Positions 26,701 through 37,462 of a stretch of DNA of 64,000 nucleotides are shown here, piece by piece. Under the pieces are notes generated by a model that was not told where the DNA came from, did no database searches, and worked only from the letters and a program-made list of their open reading frames with translations. The DNA comes from Serinus canaria (lineage: Eukaryota; Chordata; Aves; Passeriformes; Fringillidae). The stretch covers positions 15,950,601 through 16,014,600 of the forward strand of contig NC_066326.1 in assembly GCF_022539315.1 (NCBI RefSeq). Direction: 5' to 3'. Made by a program: the position numbers and the translations under genes. Position 1 is the stretch's first letter. Each line of letters opens with the position of its first letter.

Positions 26701-29700
26701 CATTTCTGAAATCCAGTAGCAATGGAAGTGGGATGACAGGACATGCTCTGTGTCATGGTTGATGGATTTTCCTTATTGCCAGTTAGAATACATCTTCTTT
26801 GCTGGCCAATTAGTTGAAAATAATTATTCAACCTTTTATTGTAGGGAGGTACTAATGTCTGGAAAATGATACCATTCCCTTAGGTTGTCCCATTATTTTT
26901 TATGTCTTTTACTTTTGCACTATTATGGTAAATGTGTATTATGAGAAAACCAGCCTTTGCCTCAGTAAGAATTGAAATGAAATAACCAAGACAATGAGGT
27001 AAGGCAGTCAGAAAGCAGGACTCAATGCCTAAGTAATATCAACGTCCCATTTTATTTGTATTTTATGTGGTAAAACCTGAAATCAGTCATTTTTAAATGG
27101 GAGCTTTGGCAAGCACACTAAAATGCTTTCACTGTGGAATGTGTAAAGTAGGCATTCCATTCAAACCCATCAAGCTTGAAATTACTAATGAGAAACCTTA
27201 AGGAAGTTAATAAATGGTTAGAATAGTTCTAGTGTATGGAAGTCATATTTGGACATTTGTAATCAGTAACTTGTGCTACTCTGGGAACAGATGGTTCCAA
27301 GTTACTGTGGAGATTTCCAGGAAATGTTTGTAAGTGTCCAGAAATGGCTGGTATTTAAAGAAGTGATTTAATAGCCAAGCAGAATTTTTTGTGTGCCTTT
27401 TCTTCTGTGGTCTTGGAATCCTCAGCACCCCACCTGCTTTGCCAAAGCAAGCTGTAGCTAAAGTCTCTGGCTGTCTGCTGTGCCCAAGTTTTTTCAGGCT
27501 AATCTGGAGCTGTTTGAATGGCCAAAGCCTCTTCTCACAGAAGTGGGTAGATCAGGTGTTTATTTTTCCCTTTTGCTGTCTGAGTCCTGTAATAGTTTCC
27601 TTCAGGTTGGGAGCCTGTGAGACTGTTTTCATCCATAATTGTCTAGGAAAGAAATCCCAGAGCAGCAGTGAGGAATTTGTGATTTTGGAGGCTGTTAGAA
27701 AAACTTCCACATGAGGACAATGCCAGTAATGACATGGTGACCAGGGCAGGGCATTGTATTGTGGCTCCTCATCCTTGGCTGAGTATATTCAGGTATCAGT
27801 CCCCAAACTTGCCTGCTCCAGGGATGGTTCAACAAAGCTCATCTACCTGAATGCTTCATTTTTGTACCTGTTTGCATCTCCCTTCCGACTTACTGCACAT
27901 GTGGAGTGGCCTGTCATGAAGGATGACCAACAGCTGTGAATCTCTTCAGAGGTACTGCAGCTTTGCACAAGGCATCTCTTATGCTGCACCCCAGGAAGGA
28001 TGAGAGATCCAAGGAGATCCTTATGCACAAGCCTGTCCAGTTCAGGCTCCTGACAAAAGTCATGGTAAAGTAACAGAGAAGCTGACCTGCCTGCCAGGAA
28101 TTGTTCCTTTTAAATATTCCAGCTTATGCCAGTTATTTTTTGTACATGTTGTTAAACTTTCTGGATTTACAGGAGAGATCCAAGAGCAGCCCTCTCAAGT
28201 AGAGAATCCTAGGGAACACCTAGGGCAGAAGGCCTGTGTGTACTGTTGGTCCCTGAAAGCACAAGGATGGGAGGGAGCTGAGAGCACCTGCTGAGCTGCT
28301 GATGCACTCAGAGTGTTCATAAGGTTTCCATCTTACAGTTTTCTCCAGTGAATAACAAAGGAAGTTCATGCTGCAGTCAGAGGAAGGCACATGTGTGCTT
28401 TCTCTTTAATCTCATTTTCACAAACCTTAGAAATCTTTGAGACTCTCCTGCTGTATTGGATTTTATATAACATGGCAAAGGGATTTAAAAAAGAAAAGAT
28501 TGATGTGAGGGAGGAGGCAAAAATGGCAGAACTGCATACAGATCCAGGAGCATGGATATAAATCTTTTCTGTGTGACTTTATAGCAACAAAATGTAGGAG
28601 TCCACAATCTGAAATCCATGCAGGGAGCTGCTCATTTGGATCATTTAGTAACTCACTGCCTTGACTTTTCATCTGCAGGTTGGATTACTGGTTTAGATGC
28701 AATCAGGAGCTGTGCAACTGCCTCCTGGTCCCCTACTGTACTGAGACTGTGTAGAAATCTTGAGTTCTGAAGCTTACAAATTCTGAAAGCCAAAATTTTG
28801 GAGTAAGTGGTGTTGCAGAAGATAATGTGCTCCAGCTGTCTGGTTATTGTTTTTCCCAACAGCGCTAGGAGATTTCAGAGGATCTGTGGGAGATTGTATC
28901 CTGAGGATTTGGTCACTAATCAAAGCACCCTGTGGGGCAGATGGAGCTGAAGTGACTTCTGGCATGTCAGTTCCATTACTACCATCTGTGTTTTTAAAAT
29001 TAGCAACAAAAATAGATTGGTTACAGAGTCAAGAAATTTAAACTTCAGTCTTCAGATCACAAAGGTGTGAGTCAAAACAGCTCCCTAAGTAATTTTGTTT
29101 GTTTGTTTTCTTAGGACCTTGTCTCTTTAGTTGTGGAGGAAGAATTTCAGAAATGTGAGAATTCAACCCTCTGTTTCCCAGCTCCTGTTCCTCATCCTGT
29201 TATCCTGGAAATTGGCTGTGGCTCTGGAGCAATTGCTCTGAGTCTGCTCTGTAAACTGCCACAGGTGAGCTCCCTTCAGTGCTCCTGGTACAATCATGTG
29301 CAGATGCCTGTGTTAAAGTACAATCTCACCCTGCTCATCTTCATTGAGATGTCACAAACTTCTCTGAAGGAACTTTGCAGCTCAGGTCTCTGACAGGCTC
29401 TGTAAGTTTCTAGTAGGTAGAGGAGGGATATTTGGGAATTGCTCCCTCTCCCCATTTGTCTGCGGGAATAGCAAAGGCATAATCAGAATGAAAGAAGTGA
29501 ATGTGCTCATTCTTGAGCTGCTGCAGCTCACTAATAATCACCTTACTTTGAAGCACTGGTGGGTGTTGTTTTAAGATACTAACCTGGACTGAGGACAGGA
29601 GGGACTGAGGCAGGGGCACACACTCTATTTGTTGAATTTATGGGGCAGTCATCTCTCTAAACCACCTTGCTGTGAATGAAAAGATCTAGTCTCTAGGAAA

Positions 29701-32700
29701 CTGAAGACTGATACAGAAAAGGGATTACTATAGCAGTGTCAGTACTTGGGATCAATAAGACAAGCAAATATCACTGCCACAACTGCCAAACCACGTTTTT
29801 GTAGTCTTCTGTTCCCTAGTAACAACCCACAGCTTCTGAATAGAGTAAAAAAAGCAGGAGGGGACTGAGATCTGAGTGACCAAAGCCCTTCTTGCCCTGA
29901 TTCTTGTGGTGTGTAACATGTTTATGGAGATATTCCTGGTCAATAATATGAGAAATGAATCCAAGATCTCATTGCCTGTGGTCAAGGCAAAATATTCCCC
30001 TCTCCTCAGAACTGCAGACCAGCCAGTTCCTTCTCAAGAATGAGCATTTCTGTGGCCAGCCCATCCTCTTGTAGAAGTATAAGCCCTGCTGAGTAAGAAT
30101 AAGAGGTTGATGCCTCTAATGGAAGGGGTGTTCCTCCTCCCAGTGACCTGAGAAGGTTAATATTTGAGCTTCATGACTTCAGAGTATAATTGCTCTGATT
30201 TCCTGAGCTGGGAGAAGAGCTTCACGCTCTTTTCCTTGCTTGTTAATTTAAAGAGCTGTGTCAATCTGTCTCTGTAACTCATGACAGTCCTTTCCCAGCC
30301 CAAACTGCTGTACCCAGGGAAATGAGGAGCCTTGACTGATTAGAATTAGTGGTAGCCACACTGACAGCTAAGTGGAGTTACACTCTGGGTAATCTCCTTA
30401 GTGTTTGAGGCAGAATTTGGCACTAAGGTACTGAGAAAACAGCAGCAGTTTTTCATTTATGGTCTCAGCTGTGTCCTTCACCTTTAGGGTGAGCTTCATG
30501 TGTGTGGGTGCTGGCTTGGGACCATAAAATTAATCCCCTTAGGAATGATGGCAAATCACACCATCATCTCCAAATGCCAAGCAGTTTCTTCAAGCACGTG
30601 TCCTCTGTGTAAATCCTACCAACATCTGTGCTTAAAAAACCATCAAGCATAGCAAAACCAAGTTAGGCCTTTGTCTGTGGTTTTCCCAAGGTGGAACTGA
30701 AGGTCAAACAAATCTCTCTTTGTGGAGCCCTGTCTCTTACCATTATGCTGGAGAACTTTTAAATACCTGACACACAGTCAAGTACATGCAGTCAATACAG
30801 GCATTGAATCTGTCTAAGGACTGCAGTGGAGTAACTGTGTAAAAGGTGTCTGCATAACAGATGGAAAATGCCAGGATCTGTGTCCAAGTGGTTGTGTTTG
30901 TGTTGAGAGGGATCCTGTCTGTGCTAGGAAGTATAAATCCAACAACATGACCTTCCTGCAGTCTGTGCCTAGCCCAGACTAGCCAGTGTTGTCTCACCCT
31001 GCCAGGAGCAGTGAGGGATCAGTGAGTCACTGTGGCTCTGTTGTTGTCTGTTCTGGTGGGCTGCTGGCTGTGCTGCAGAGAGCCTTCAGTCACCTTAGTG
31101 CTTTACACACATCACTGTGATTCCAGCTATGCCCTGCATGCATTCCTCAGGAGCTGTTCCTTTCAGGAGCCAAGAGTGAGCAGTCTCTTGTCAGTTTTGA
31201 TCTTGCATGTTTGGCAGAGCATGTCTGCTCAGGAATCTTGATGTTATAACACCTGCTTGGTGGATTTGTTTTTTCTGTTCTAGAGCAGAGTCATAGCCAT
31301 GGACAAAGAGGAGGCTGCTGTGAATCTCACCAGGGAGAATGCATACAGGTACAAGACCACATATTACTCATTTTTTTGTAAATTGTTGCTTGAGAAAGAC
31401 CAAGAGTTGCCAATACTTGTGCATGTTTCATGTTTATCACCACTGGAAACCAGAGACTGTTTAGTTGTTGAGCTCCTAAAGTGTGAAACAATTTAGAGAG
31501 AAAAAAAAAAAAGCTTATGTTTACTAGAGTGTATTTCTTTGGCTTGTGAGCACAGTTTGCAAAGACAGCAGCCTAAATAAAGCAGTGGTACTCACATGCT
31601 GTTTGTCAAGGGTTTTTAGAGTGTTTTTTGGTAGCTGTTCTTACCCCTGTCTGTGAACTCAGGAAGCTCAGGGCTGAAGTAGAAATGTTTAAGTCACTTA
31701 AGAGGTTAAGGACAAGTGTATCCTGAGACTTTCTCTCTCCGGCTCCCTCAATCATTATTGTTGTGCTTGTTTCTGTCCTTGCTCCTCCAGAAATGCTTGC
31801 ACAGTCAAGTAGCACTTTTCCTCTGACGTGCTGCCTGGTGTCCCTCAGCATCCTCCCTGCAGTCTTGGTTTGGTGGGAGTGGTGCTGGTGGATCCCATGC
31901 AGTTCAGACACCTGTGCTGTGGCAGGATGGATGTTAAGAGCTGCTGGCTCAAACACATTGTGCTGAAGTCAGAGATGTCTGTCATGTTGTCCTTGTCCTT
32001 CCTAGAGGCTCCACTTCCTCACCAGGTTCTTCTGTCATGTTGTTCTGAACTGTCACTACCACAGGGAGCCTCAGAGCTGGAATCCCAGTATGCTTCTGAG
32101 TCTCTGCAGGCTTTGTCAAATGAGCTCCAAATTGCATTCACATCCTCAGTAACTGCTGGGCCCTAGGCATTCATTAGAGCCCACTCAGAAAAAATTCCTG
32201 TTGCTATTTCTCATGGAGTCCAGTACGGCTGTGAGTCTCAAGAGGTGCTCATTAACTGGGATTTCTGTCCACAGACCCACATACCCCTCTTTTCCCAAGC
32301 TGGTGCTGGCACTGAGGGGGCTGCTTCTGGTGCTGGCTGTACTGGGCTGCATTTCTTCACTTCTTTCAAGTCCCAGCTTGTGTGTGAGTCTCAAAAGCTG
32401 AGTAGGAACTGAGTAGGAACAAGCTCTTCCCAAACTGGTCACCTCACTGTTACCCTTTGCCTCCTAGCCCAGTTACAGAGAATGGGGAGCAGAGGTTTCT
32501 TCCTAATGTGTCAGTGTCAAACCAAATTCTGTTGCAATTTTTCATAGATAGAATAAAAGCTGGCCAGATCTTTGTCTCCTTGATAAACTATAACTCTGAC
32601 CTCTGGGGAAAATTGTCTTGCTTATTAACATTGCTTGTTGGCTCAAGAGTGGATGAGGGACTATAAATGCCATGTCAGAGAGTTTCATATTTCTCCATGG

Positions 32701-35700
32701 TTATTTTCATTGTGTCTTTATGATTGTGTCCCTGGCATGGTGCCCTGTAGCTCTTGGGAGAGAAGCTAGCAGGATAAGCTGTGTTGCTGCTTGACTGAAC
32801 CCAGCTTAGATCCTGCCTGCTTTTCAGAGCTCCCTTATCCCAGCTGTGCTCTCTAGATGCTTAGCTGAGTCTTACTGCATCAATCCCAGTGCCAGACCCA
32901 TCTGAGCACATGGCACACAGTGCAGGAATCCCTCCCTTTCCTGAAGCCCTCAGGACCACAGCCCTCAGCCAAGGGGGGGAGGGGGGCTGGGGTGTGGGGC
33001 CACTGTCGGGGAAGGAGAGAATATGTTGGGAAGATCTTGGCAGTTGTGAATATATGTGTATCAGATAAGAGGTACAATATTTAATGATCTGTTTGTAGAA
33101 TGTACTGTTCATGAACACAAATACACCTCCTAATCTTTCTTCTTTCTGTTGTTGCATCTTGCATCTGGAATTTTATAGGTTGCAACTCCAAGAAAGGATT
33201 CACATCATCCACCAAGATGTTTCACACAGTAACTCTTTTCACTCTTATAATCCCCTTTGTCTTTTTCCCTTTTTGTCTTTGATGGGTGGAGGGAGGCATG
33301 AGAGACAGTTTCCTGGGGAGGATCTTGACACTGAGCTTATAGGGAAGATGCTGTTGTTGAGAGCTGTTTGTGATTCTTTTTCTTTTCTAGGTTCTGCCAA
33401 ACAGCTGTTGCTCTGGGGCCCCATAGATGTCATAGTCAGTAACCCCCCATATGTTTTCCATGAAGACATGGCTTCCCTGGATGAAGAAATCCTCTGGTAA
33501 TCAAACAAAGAGATTTTTCCTCTCCTGTTCCTTGCATACAAAACATGCAAATGTAATAAACACATGCAAAATATAGGTGTGTTTATTTGGGATATAATAA
33601 TACAGGCTTGCTTTGATACTGCTAACATGCCTGAAGCAACATGGAAGTGTTTTAAAGATTTGTTAAAATAAAAAAAGTACACAGTTTGAAATTAGCAAGT
33701 TCCCAATCCAAAACCGATTGCCATGCATGTAAGAAGAAAGTCCTGCCCTCACCTCTGTACAAGATGTGCACCAAAGTAGGTTTTGGCAGCTGAGCTTTCT
33801 GCATCCCAGCTGGCTCTGCTGGACTAGCCACAGCCTGAGCTGCTGTTTGGCATGGATCAATCAAGTCCTTGCTGTACAACACCCTTGTTCTCTGGCCAGC
33901 TTAGAGAGAACAGACCTATGTGTTGGATCCCAGCTACAGTTGGCTCCTAATTTTCAGAAATACTGCAAGGGATGTTTTCTCCTTGTGCTGAATATGGGGT
34001 TTCTCAGCCCAGTGGTAGCTGCCTTCTCCCTCCCTGTATTTCCCATGGAAGGGGTGAGTGCCGTCCCCTGCTCTGGGAGAGCTGGAGTTCAGGTGTGTCA
34101 GGTGCACCTTTCTTTGTGGGGTGATGCATTCTCAAGGACCACAGGAATTGCTGTCAAAAGCCTTTTTCTTCCCACACTCCAGCTATGAGGACCTTGATGC
34201 CCTGGATGGGGGAGACGATGGCATGAGAGTCATCAAAACAATTCTGGCTTTGGCTCCTTCTCTTCTGAAGGTTTCTGGGTAAGTACTGCAATCTTTTGAA
34301 TTTCGTGTCTTTTATCCATCCACTTCTGTAAATTCTGTACTTCCCTGTATGAAAACAAAACAAGAGGGAAAATAGTTGCCAATTGTCCCCCAATAGTTGC
34401 CAATAGTTGCCCCAGCTGATAATAATTTTTAAAAATGTCATGTGTGCAAGCAAAAGTAGTTTGAAGTTGGTTAATAAAGTGGTGTGAGCCCTTTCCTTGG
34501 CTGTTGGTGGCGTTTCCTGGTCATTAGTGAAGTGAGAATCTTTGAAGGTGAAAGCAGCAACAAAACCATGGAAGAGAGCAGTCAAGAAAGAGAGTGCAGA
34601 AAGCAGGGGAGCTTGCTAAGGTGAGTACCTGATGGAAAGAGAAGCAATGGACATCTCTTTGAGGATGGATGTAGATCCCCACTTCCCTCCCACCTTTTCA
34701 TTAGAGGAAAATTCTTTGTTGTACTAGTATAGAATACCGAATATCCCAGGAAAATGAAGATCAGTCATGGGTGGTGTCTTATATGTTAAATTTCTCCATG
34801 ATTAATATTCAAGACTGGTTGTTCCTATTCTCTGTCATGTGGGATCCATTTTGAAGATCACCATGCTGATACCCAAAAGTCTGGTATACTGTTCATGTGC
34901 CAGGGCATTCACACATCCTGTTGAATATTCCTGACATTTGGCCACCATAAGAGAGGTCATTGAAAATCTGCTGTTTTGAGAAGAAGAATGGGAATATTGA
35001 GAGGCATAGTGCATGCAGAATTCATTCCTCATGCTTTGCATGACCACAAGAGCTGAAGATGCTCTTCAGAATTTCCCAGCATTAGAGACTGGTCCTGTGG
35101 GGTTGTTTCTTAAGACAATTTCTTTTCCTTCTCTTTTTGCTTGTTTAATAAGATCAAGCCCTCATTGAGGAGTAGAAGTCTTTTAAGGTCAGAAATGAGA
35201 TCCACACCCAGCTTGTAGTTAGCCTGGTGAATTTGTAGGGAGTATTCAGTGTGGGATGTTTTAAGAGTTCTCAGGAGAGCATTTGATGGGGTTTGGCTTG
35301 TGTCCTTAGCCTACTAAACGTGTCCCTTGCTGTGTCCCAGGCCATAACCAGCTCCATCACTCCCTGTGCCTGTGAGCTGGGGTGGTTCTGCTTTGTCACA
35401 GGAGGGAACATGGGGAGTGAGCCAGTGTCATAAAGCCTGGCAGAGATGGAAATTGCCCTGCAGTGCCCAGGCCTGGTCCTGGTGTCCTAACTGAGGTTAT
35501 TTGATCAGTTCTATGTAGGCCATGAGTGCTGGTGTTGTTTTCATAATTGATTTATGGAGGCATTAACTGTGGAAGAATGTGTGTTCTGACTTGTACTTAA
35601 TCTCTCTTGCTGCTTATACACAGAGGGACTTCAGGCTGCCAGGCCAGTGCTCAGTGTTCCTGCAGCATAAAAACTGCCTTCTGCCTTTAAATCTTTGGGG

Positions 35701-36514
35701 GTTTCAGAAGCACATGGCTGGTGGATTCTCTGGGTGAGCTTCAGAAGGGCTCATTACATCTCGATACAAGGCTTTAACTGCTCAACAGAGTACCATGAGA
35801 ATTCCCCCCAGGATCAACACTTTCTCCCCTGAAGGAGGCAGCTGGGATCTGCATCTTAAGTGGACAGCTATGATCTGCTTTAGGGTTGTTGGACTGCACT
35901 GTGTTTCTTGACCTTTTCATTTCCTTTACTGGTCAAAGTCACACAGAAAGAAAGATCTTAATTTTTATCAGTTTAGCAACCTAAATGTGCATCTATCCAA
36001 TTCTACTCCCAAATGTGTCTTTTCAGGAGCGTGTTCCTGGAAGTTGATCCCAGGCATCCAAATATGGTGGAGCACTGGCTACAGGCCCACCCAGAATTAC
36101 TGCTCACCCTCCGTGCCATTCACAAGGACTTTTGTGGCAAGTAAGTCTTTTTTTGCCTTTGCATTTTTGGAGGTTTTGTGTCTTTTGAAGAATATGTCCC
36201 TGCACCTTTATGTATTGAGTGAACCCAGAGTAGCTTCACAGCTGAAGCCAGTCTTCGACAAAGTAGGGGCTCCCTGGTTGTATCTCAGCTTTCTGATGTT
36301 CTGAAACAGTCTGGCAAGTGTTTGAGTGAGAAATTCTGACCCAGGTGAGCATTTTTGATGGGGTGACTGGTTCTGGTGGGGTTATTGCCATTGGAAAATT
36401 ACTGCTTTTATAGGATGGAGGTAGAGGCACATTGTCCCTCATGAGACTTAAAGCTCTGGTCTTTCTTGTTTCCACAGGCCTAGGTTTCTGCACATCCAGA
36501 AACAAAGCAGCTGA
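14514..36514 (+). CDS. HEMK1: HEMK1 orthologue, mitochondrial release-factor glutamine N5-methyltransferase, complete (354 aa)
   Basis: Joined: 14514-14774, 15241-15332, 17458-17551, 29115-29264, 31284-31348, 33179-33228, 33391-33496, 34183-34278, 36027-36140, 36478-36514. All junctions are GT/AG and phases close over 354 codons (human about 338). It uses S-adenosylmethionine to methylate the glutamine of the GGQ motif in mitochondrial class I release factors, aiding translation termination. The start has A at -3, and the N-terminus is basic and hydroxyl-rich, fitting a mitochondrial presequence. Seen in order: N-terminal helical substrate-binding domain (about 50-117), QYVLGEWDF (122-130), IPRPETE (143-149), SAM motif LEIGCGSG (180-187), acidic Asp206 after strand 2, catalytic NPPY (255-258), and [14 protein letters not shown] near 274-287. 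It ends with PRFLHI plus a short tail. No key residue is missing. Confidence 0.96.
15158..15209 (+). other. Hairpin 31 nt before the exon 3 splice acceptor
   Basis: The left arm CCTGTGTCACCCTGGAGGGT (15158-15177) and right arm ACCCTCCAGTGACACAGG (15192-15209) pair over 18 bp with a 2-nt bulge and a 14-nt loop. It lies in HEMK1 intron 2, near where the branch point is expected. Functional relevance is inference. Confidence 0.6.
15241..15332 (+). CDS. HEMK1: HEMK1 exon 3 (end of N-terminal helical domain)
   Basis: Acceptor GTCTTCAG and donor GTAGGA. It encodes 30 codons plus two bases, including [18 protein letters not shown], which aligns with human LTSQQLQCIRELSSRRLQ. The reading frame that runs in over the acceptor in another phase is a shadow. 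Confidence 0.94.
15575..15872 (-). repeat. CR1 LINE ORF2 relic, part 1 (left of the retroviral insertion)
   Basis: The sequence matches antisense CR1 reverse-transcriptase DNA: it contains degenerate counterparts of the phrases for the 'GTPQGS'-type and downstream RT motifs, with GGGGTACTCTACTAGG and CCAGCCCACCTCATTTATCC as landmarks. The frame has stops. It continues on the far side of the element at 15879-17016. Confidence 0.75.
15879..16151 (-). repeat. 3' LTR of the retroviral element
   Basis: 273 bp, minus orientation. A TATA-type box TATATAAG (minus) lies at 16041-16034. It is near-identical to the 16741-17016 repeat, lacking one CAT of a short CAT run. Confidence 0.9.
16152..16170 (-). 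promoter_or_regulatory. Polypurine tract
   Basis: On the minus strand TAAAAGAAAAAGGGGGAAT directly abuts the 3' LTR. This is the expected position and composition of the plus-strand primer of a retroelement. Confidence 0.85.
16448..16738 (-). repeat. Tandem repeats in the retroviral leader
   Basis: Two unit types stand side by side. Four about 35-38-bp units, each starting AAATCCA (about 16448-16595), are followed by three 47-bp units with AAATCCATTGGGCAATATAG (starts 16596, 16643, 16690). The third 47-bp unit runs into the primer-binding site. The CCTGAATCCACGGGTCCTCC part of the first two units aligns with the primer-site segment of the third, so the units look like degenerate copies of the primer-site region. 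Confidence 0.75.
16717..16738 (-). promoter_or_regulatory. tRNA-Trp-type primer-binding site
   Basis: On the minus strand, two bases inside the 5' LTR, TGGTGACCCTGATGTGATTC differs from the complement of the vertebrate tRNA-Trp 3' end (TGGTGACCCCGACGTGATTC) only at two former CpG positions. tRNA-Trp is the primer known for avian alpharetroviruses. Confidence 0.88.
16741..17016 (-). repeat. 5' LTR of the retroviral element
   Basis: 276 bp, minus orientation. The TATA-type box TATATAAG (minus) is at 16906-16899. It is bounded on its right by target duplication AGGATG (17017-17022). Confidence 0.9.
17017..17285 (-). repeat. CR1 LINE ORF2 relic, part 2 (right of the retroviral insertion)
   Basis: A minus-strand frame reads [20 protein letters not shown] and then QHGCTKGKS, a decayed copy of the CR1 reverse-transcriptase fingers region. 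Plus-strand landmarks are GGATGTTACGGGGGACAGTG and TTTCCCCTTTGTACATCCAT. It is in HEMK1 intron 3, antisense to the gene, and is non-functional. Confidence 0.85.
17458..17551 (+). CDS. HEMK1: HEMK1 exon 4 (QYVLGEWDF and IPRPETE)
   Basis: Acceptor GCTGCAG, donor GTATGA. The codons [19 protein letters not shown] and [11 protein letters not shown] form the signature linker between the helical domain and the catalytic fold of PrmC/HemK enzymes. The exon begins by completing the Arg codon split by intron 3. Confidence 0.97.
20850..20960. promoter_or_regulatory. GC-rich patch with CTCF-like motif in intron 4
   Basis: Local GC and CpG content rise sharply within otherwise ordinary intron sequence. 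CCCCCAGAGGGCGC at 20911-20924 fits 13 of 14 positions of the CTCF core (CCASYAGRKGGCRS, differing at the third). The site is nearly palindromic, so a weaker match exists on the other strand. Binding is inference. Confidence 0.55.
22725..23012 (+). repeat. Ancient CR1 relic in HEMK1 intron 4
   Basis: The stretch follows the older, reptile-shared CR1 3' region: AAGCTTAGGGGTAAATTATC, then AATTAAATGCTGAAACAGCA, and a final AAAATCAGGACAGAATGTTT. These correspond in order to known CR1 phrases, with many substitutions. It may extend left to about 22,560. Assignment is by memory of the consensus. Confidence 0.6.
24020..24102 (+). repeat. CR1 LINE 3' terminal fragment
   Basis: A short piece with CTGGACTCAGTGATCCACGT and GGGTCCCTTCCAGCTC, ending near TTTTGTGATTTTT, is the typical CR1 3' end. 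It is in sense with HEMK1. Confidence 0.85.
25297..25545 (-). repeat. CR1 LINE 3' end, antisense
   Basis: Starts ATCACAGAATGATGGAACAA, then GGGTTGGAAGGATCATCCAG, and later CTCCCTGGGCAGCTGTTC and CTCATGTTGAGGTGAAACTT. This is the reverse complement of the CR1 3' region, 5'-truncated, in HEMK1 intron 4. Confidence 0.93.
29115..29264 (+). CDS. HEMK1: HEMK1 exon 5 (SAM-binding motif I)
   Basis: Acceptor TTTTCTTAG, donor GTGAGC. It gives 50 codons in phase 0, ending with [20 protein letters not shown], the glycine-rich SAM-binding loop. The stretch [20 protein letters not shown] before it is a variable insert, longer in proline and cysteine than I would expect. Confidence 0.97.
29265..31283 (+). 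other. HEMK1 intron 5
   Basis: About 2 kb. No extra exon, named repeat or RNA gene seen. Confidence 0.6.
31284..31348 (+). CDS. HEMK1: HEMK1 exon 6 (acidic SAM-ribose residue)
   Basis: Acceptor TGTTCTAG, donor GTACAA. It encodes [19 protein letters not shown] and AYR. Asp206, at the end of strand 2, is the usual ribose-binding acid in this fold. Confidence 0.96.
31349..33178 (+). other. HEMK1 intron 6
   Basis: About 1.8 kb, with a short poly-A run at about 31,499-31,512 and a G-rich run at about 32,971-33,000. No exon seen. Confidence 0.6.
33179..33228 (+). CDS. HEMK1: HEMK1 exon 7
   Basis: A 50-bp exon with acceptor TTTTATAG and donor GTAACT. It encodes [16 protein letters not shown], matching human LRLQDRIWIIHLDMTS. 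It leaves in phase 1, and the split Ser codon is completed by exon 8. Confidence 0.93.
33391..33496 (+). CDS. HEMK1: HEMK1 exon 8 (catalytic NPPY)
   Basis: Acceptor TTTTCTAG, donor GTAATC. It encodes [22 protein letters not shown] (residues 255-258) orients the substrate glutamine amide in N5-glutamine methyltransferases. It leaves in phase 2. Confidence 0.97.
33497..34182 (+). other. HEMK1 intron 8
   Basis: 686 bp. Nothing recognisable beyond the flanking splice signals. Confidence 0.6.
34183..34278 (+). CDS. HEMK1: HEMK1 exon 9
   Basis: Acceptor CACTCCAG, donor GTAAGT. It encodes [20 protein letters not shown] and then [11 protein letters not shown], the conserved region after NPPY. The codon split with exon 8 gives Cys273, where human has Ser. 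Confidence 0.96.
34279..36026 (+). other. HEMK1 intron 9
   Basis: About 1.7 kb. A small CAATAGTTGC reiteration lies at about 34,374-34,415. No exon seen. Confidence 0.6.
36027..36140 (+). CDS. HEMK1: HEMK1 exon 10
   Basis: Acceptor CTTTTCAG, donor GTAAGT. It encodes [19 protein letters not shown] and continues to the split codon after DFCG. It matches the last strands of the methyltransferase fold in human HEMK1. Confidence 0.96.
36478..36514 (+). CDS. HEMK1: HEMK1 exon 11, C-terminus
   Basis: Acceptor TTCCACAG. It encodes [11 protein letters not shown] then TGA at 36512-36514. Human ends PRFLHIRRSGP, so the last few residues differ. The 3' UTR follows. Confidence 0.94.
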
Positions 36515-37270
36515 CAACTGTCAGACATAACTCTCCTTGCAGGATGCTTTTTGCTCTTGAGCCCAGCTGAACAGCTGGTTGAAAACTCCTTCTGCCTTGT
36601 GAAAGCAATCTCCATTCCCCGGAGTGTTGGACTTTTCATGCAGTGACAGACCCCTCATACCCTAACGCAGACCTCATCCAGAATTGCAGAAGTTCAGCTG
36701 AGCATGTGGAAGTGTTTCACCTTCCTCAGGGAACTGCATGAAACATTTTATTTTGCTCTGCTAAAGTGACTCAATCATCTCAGGACCTAAGAAGAGTTCA
36801 CAGCTCCAGATTAAAAATTCAACTTCTCAACATGCCACATCACCCATTTGGCCTAGAAAGAATTTAATTATATTTTTAAATTGGTCTGAGATACATTTAT
36901 ATAAAATGTGACCATATGGGGTGATAAGCTCAAATCCTGGCTTATACTGTGGCACATGGATTTGCAGGTATAACAGGACGTAACTGTTGTGCACATTTCA
37001 AATGCAGTTCTGTTCCAGGATCCTGATGCTCCAATAGCAAAGCAGCCTTTGTTTCCCACTCCTGCTGAGTGATTGTCTCTGAAGGATCAGTGCACATGTT
37101 ACAGCACCTGAATTTACAGCCTTTGCCATTTGGTGGATGCTGCCAGAAATGGTCACCACATTGTAATAAAGACAGTGCTTCAGACTAGGGTTCTTAAAAC
37201 AATTTCACTGCAACTATTCAGAGATGCTGGCAGACCTGAATAAACATCTGGCACCCACACATTGCTCTGA
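36515..37270 (+). other. HEMK1: HEMK1 3' UTR with two AATAAA signals
   Basis: Plus-strand AATAAA hexamers lie at 37165-37170 and 37239-37244, about 650-730 nt past the stop, so the transcript probably ends near 37190 or 37265. No coding content is seen. The choice between signals cannot be made from sequence. Confidence 0.6.
37165..37244 (+). terminator. Candidate HEMK1 polyadenylation signals
   Basis: Two canonical AATAAA hexamers 74 bp apart, the first in TTGTAATAAAGACAG and the second in CTGAATAAACATC. They are the first canonical plus-strand hexamers after the stop. Confidence 0.55.
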
Positions 37271-37324
37271 TAGTAATAGGCGTGCCTAAATTCCACATGA
37301 GACATTTAATTGCAACATTTTAAA

Positions 37325-37462
37325 GAGAAGGCCAGAGTCGCTACGCTGCTTTTGCAGATGGAGAAGTTGAAAAACAGGAGGTGAAATGACCTGCACAAAG
37401 TTTGACAAGCTGAGTTTGCAGTAGGACCCAGTCTCTGGACAGGCGTGGGAGTAGCTGAGGTC
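37325..37462 (+). repeat. MIR-like CORE-SINE fragment
   Basis: TTTTGCAGATGGAGAAGTTG, then GGTGAAATGACCTGCACAAA and GCAGTAGGACCCAGTCTCTG follow the MIR consensus order (gatgaggaaactgag..., gtgacttgcccaagg..., aacccaggtctctg). It lies just beyond the HEMK1 3' end. It is strongly diverged, as expected of such an old element. Confidence 0.65.

Larger units (their letters stand above)
17552..29114 (+). other. HEMK1: HEMK1 intron 4 (11.6 kb)
   Basis: This is the longest intron. It contains an ancient CR1 piece (22.7 kb), two younger CR1 pieces (24.0 and 25.3 kb), a T-rich run at about 18,356-18,402 and a GC-rich patch with a CTCF-like motif at 20.9 kb. I find no extra coding exon; frames of up to about 165 codons on either strand have no recognisable similarity. 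Confidence 0.7.
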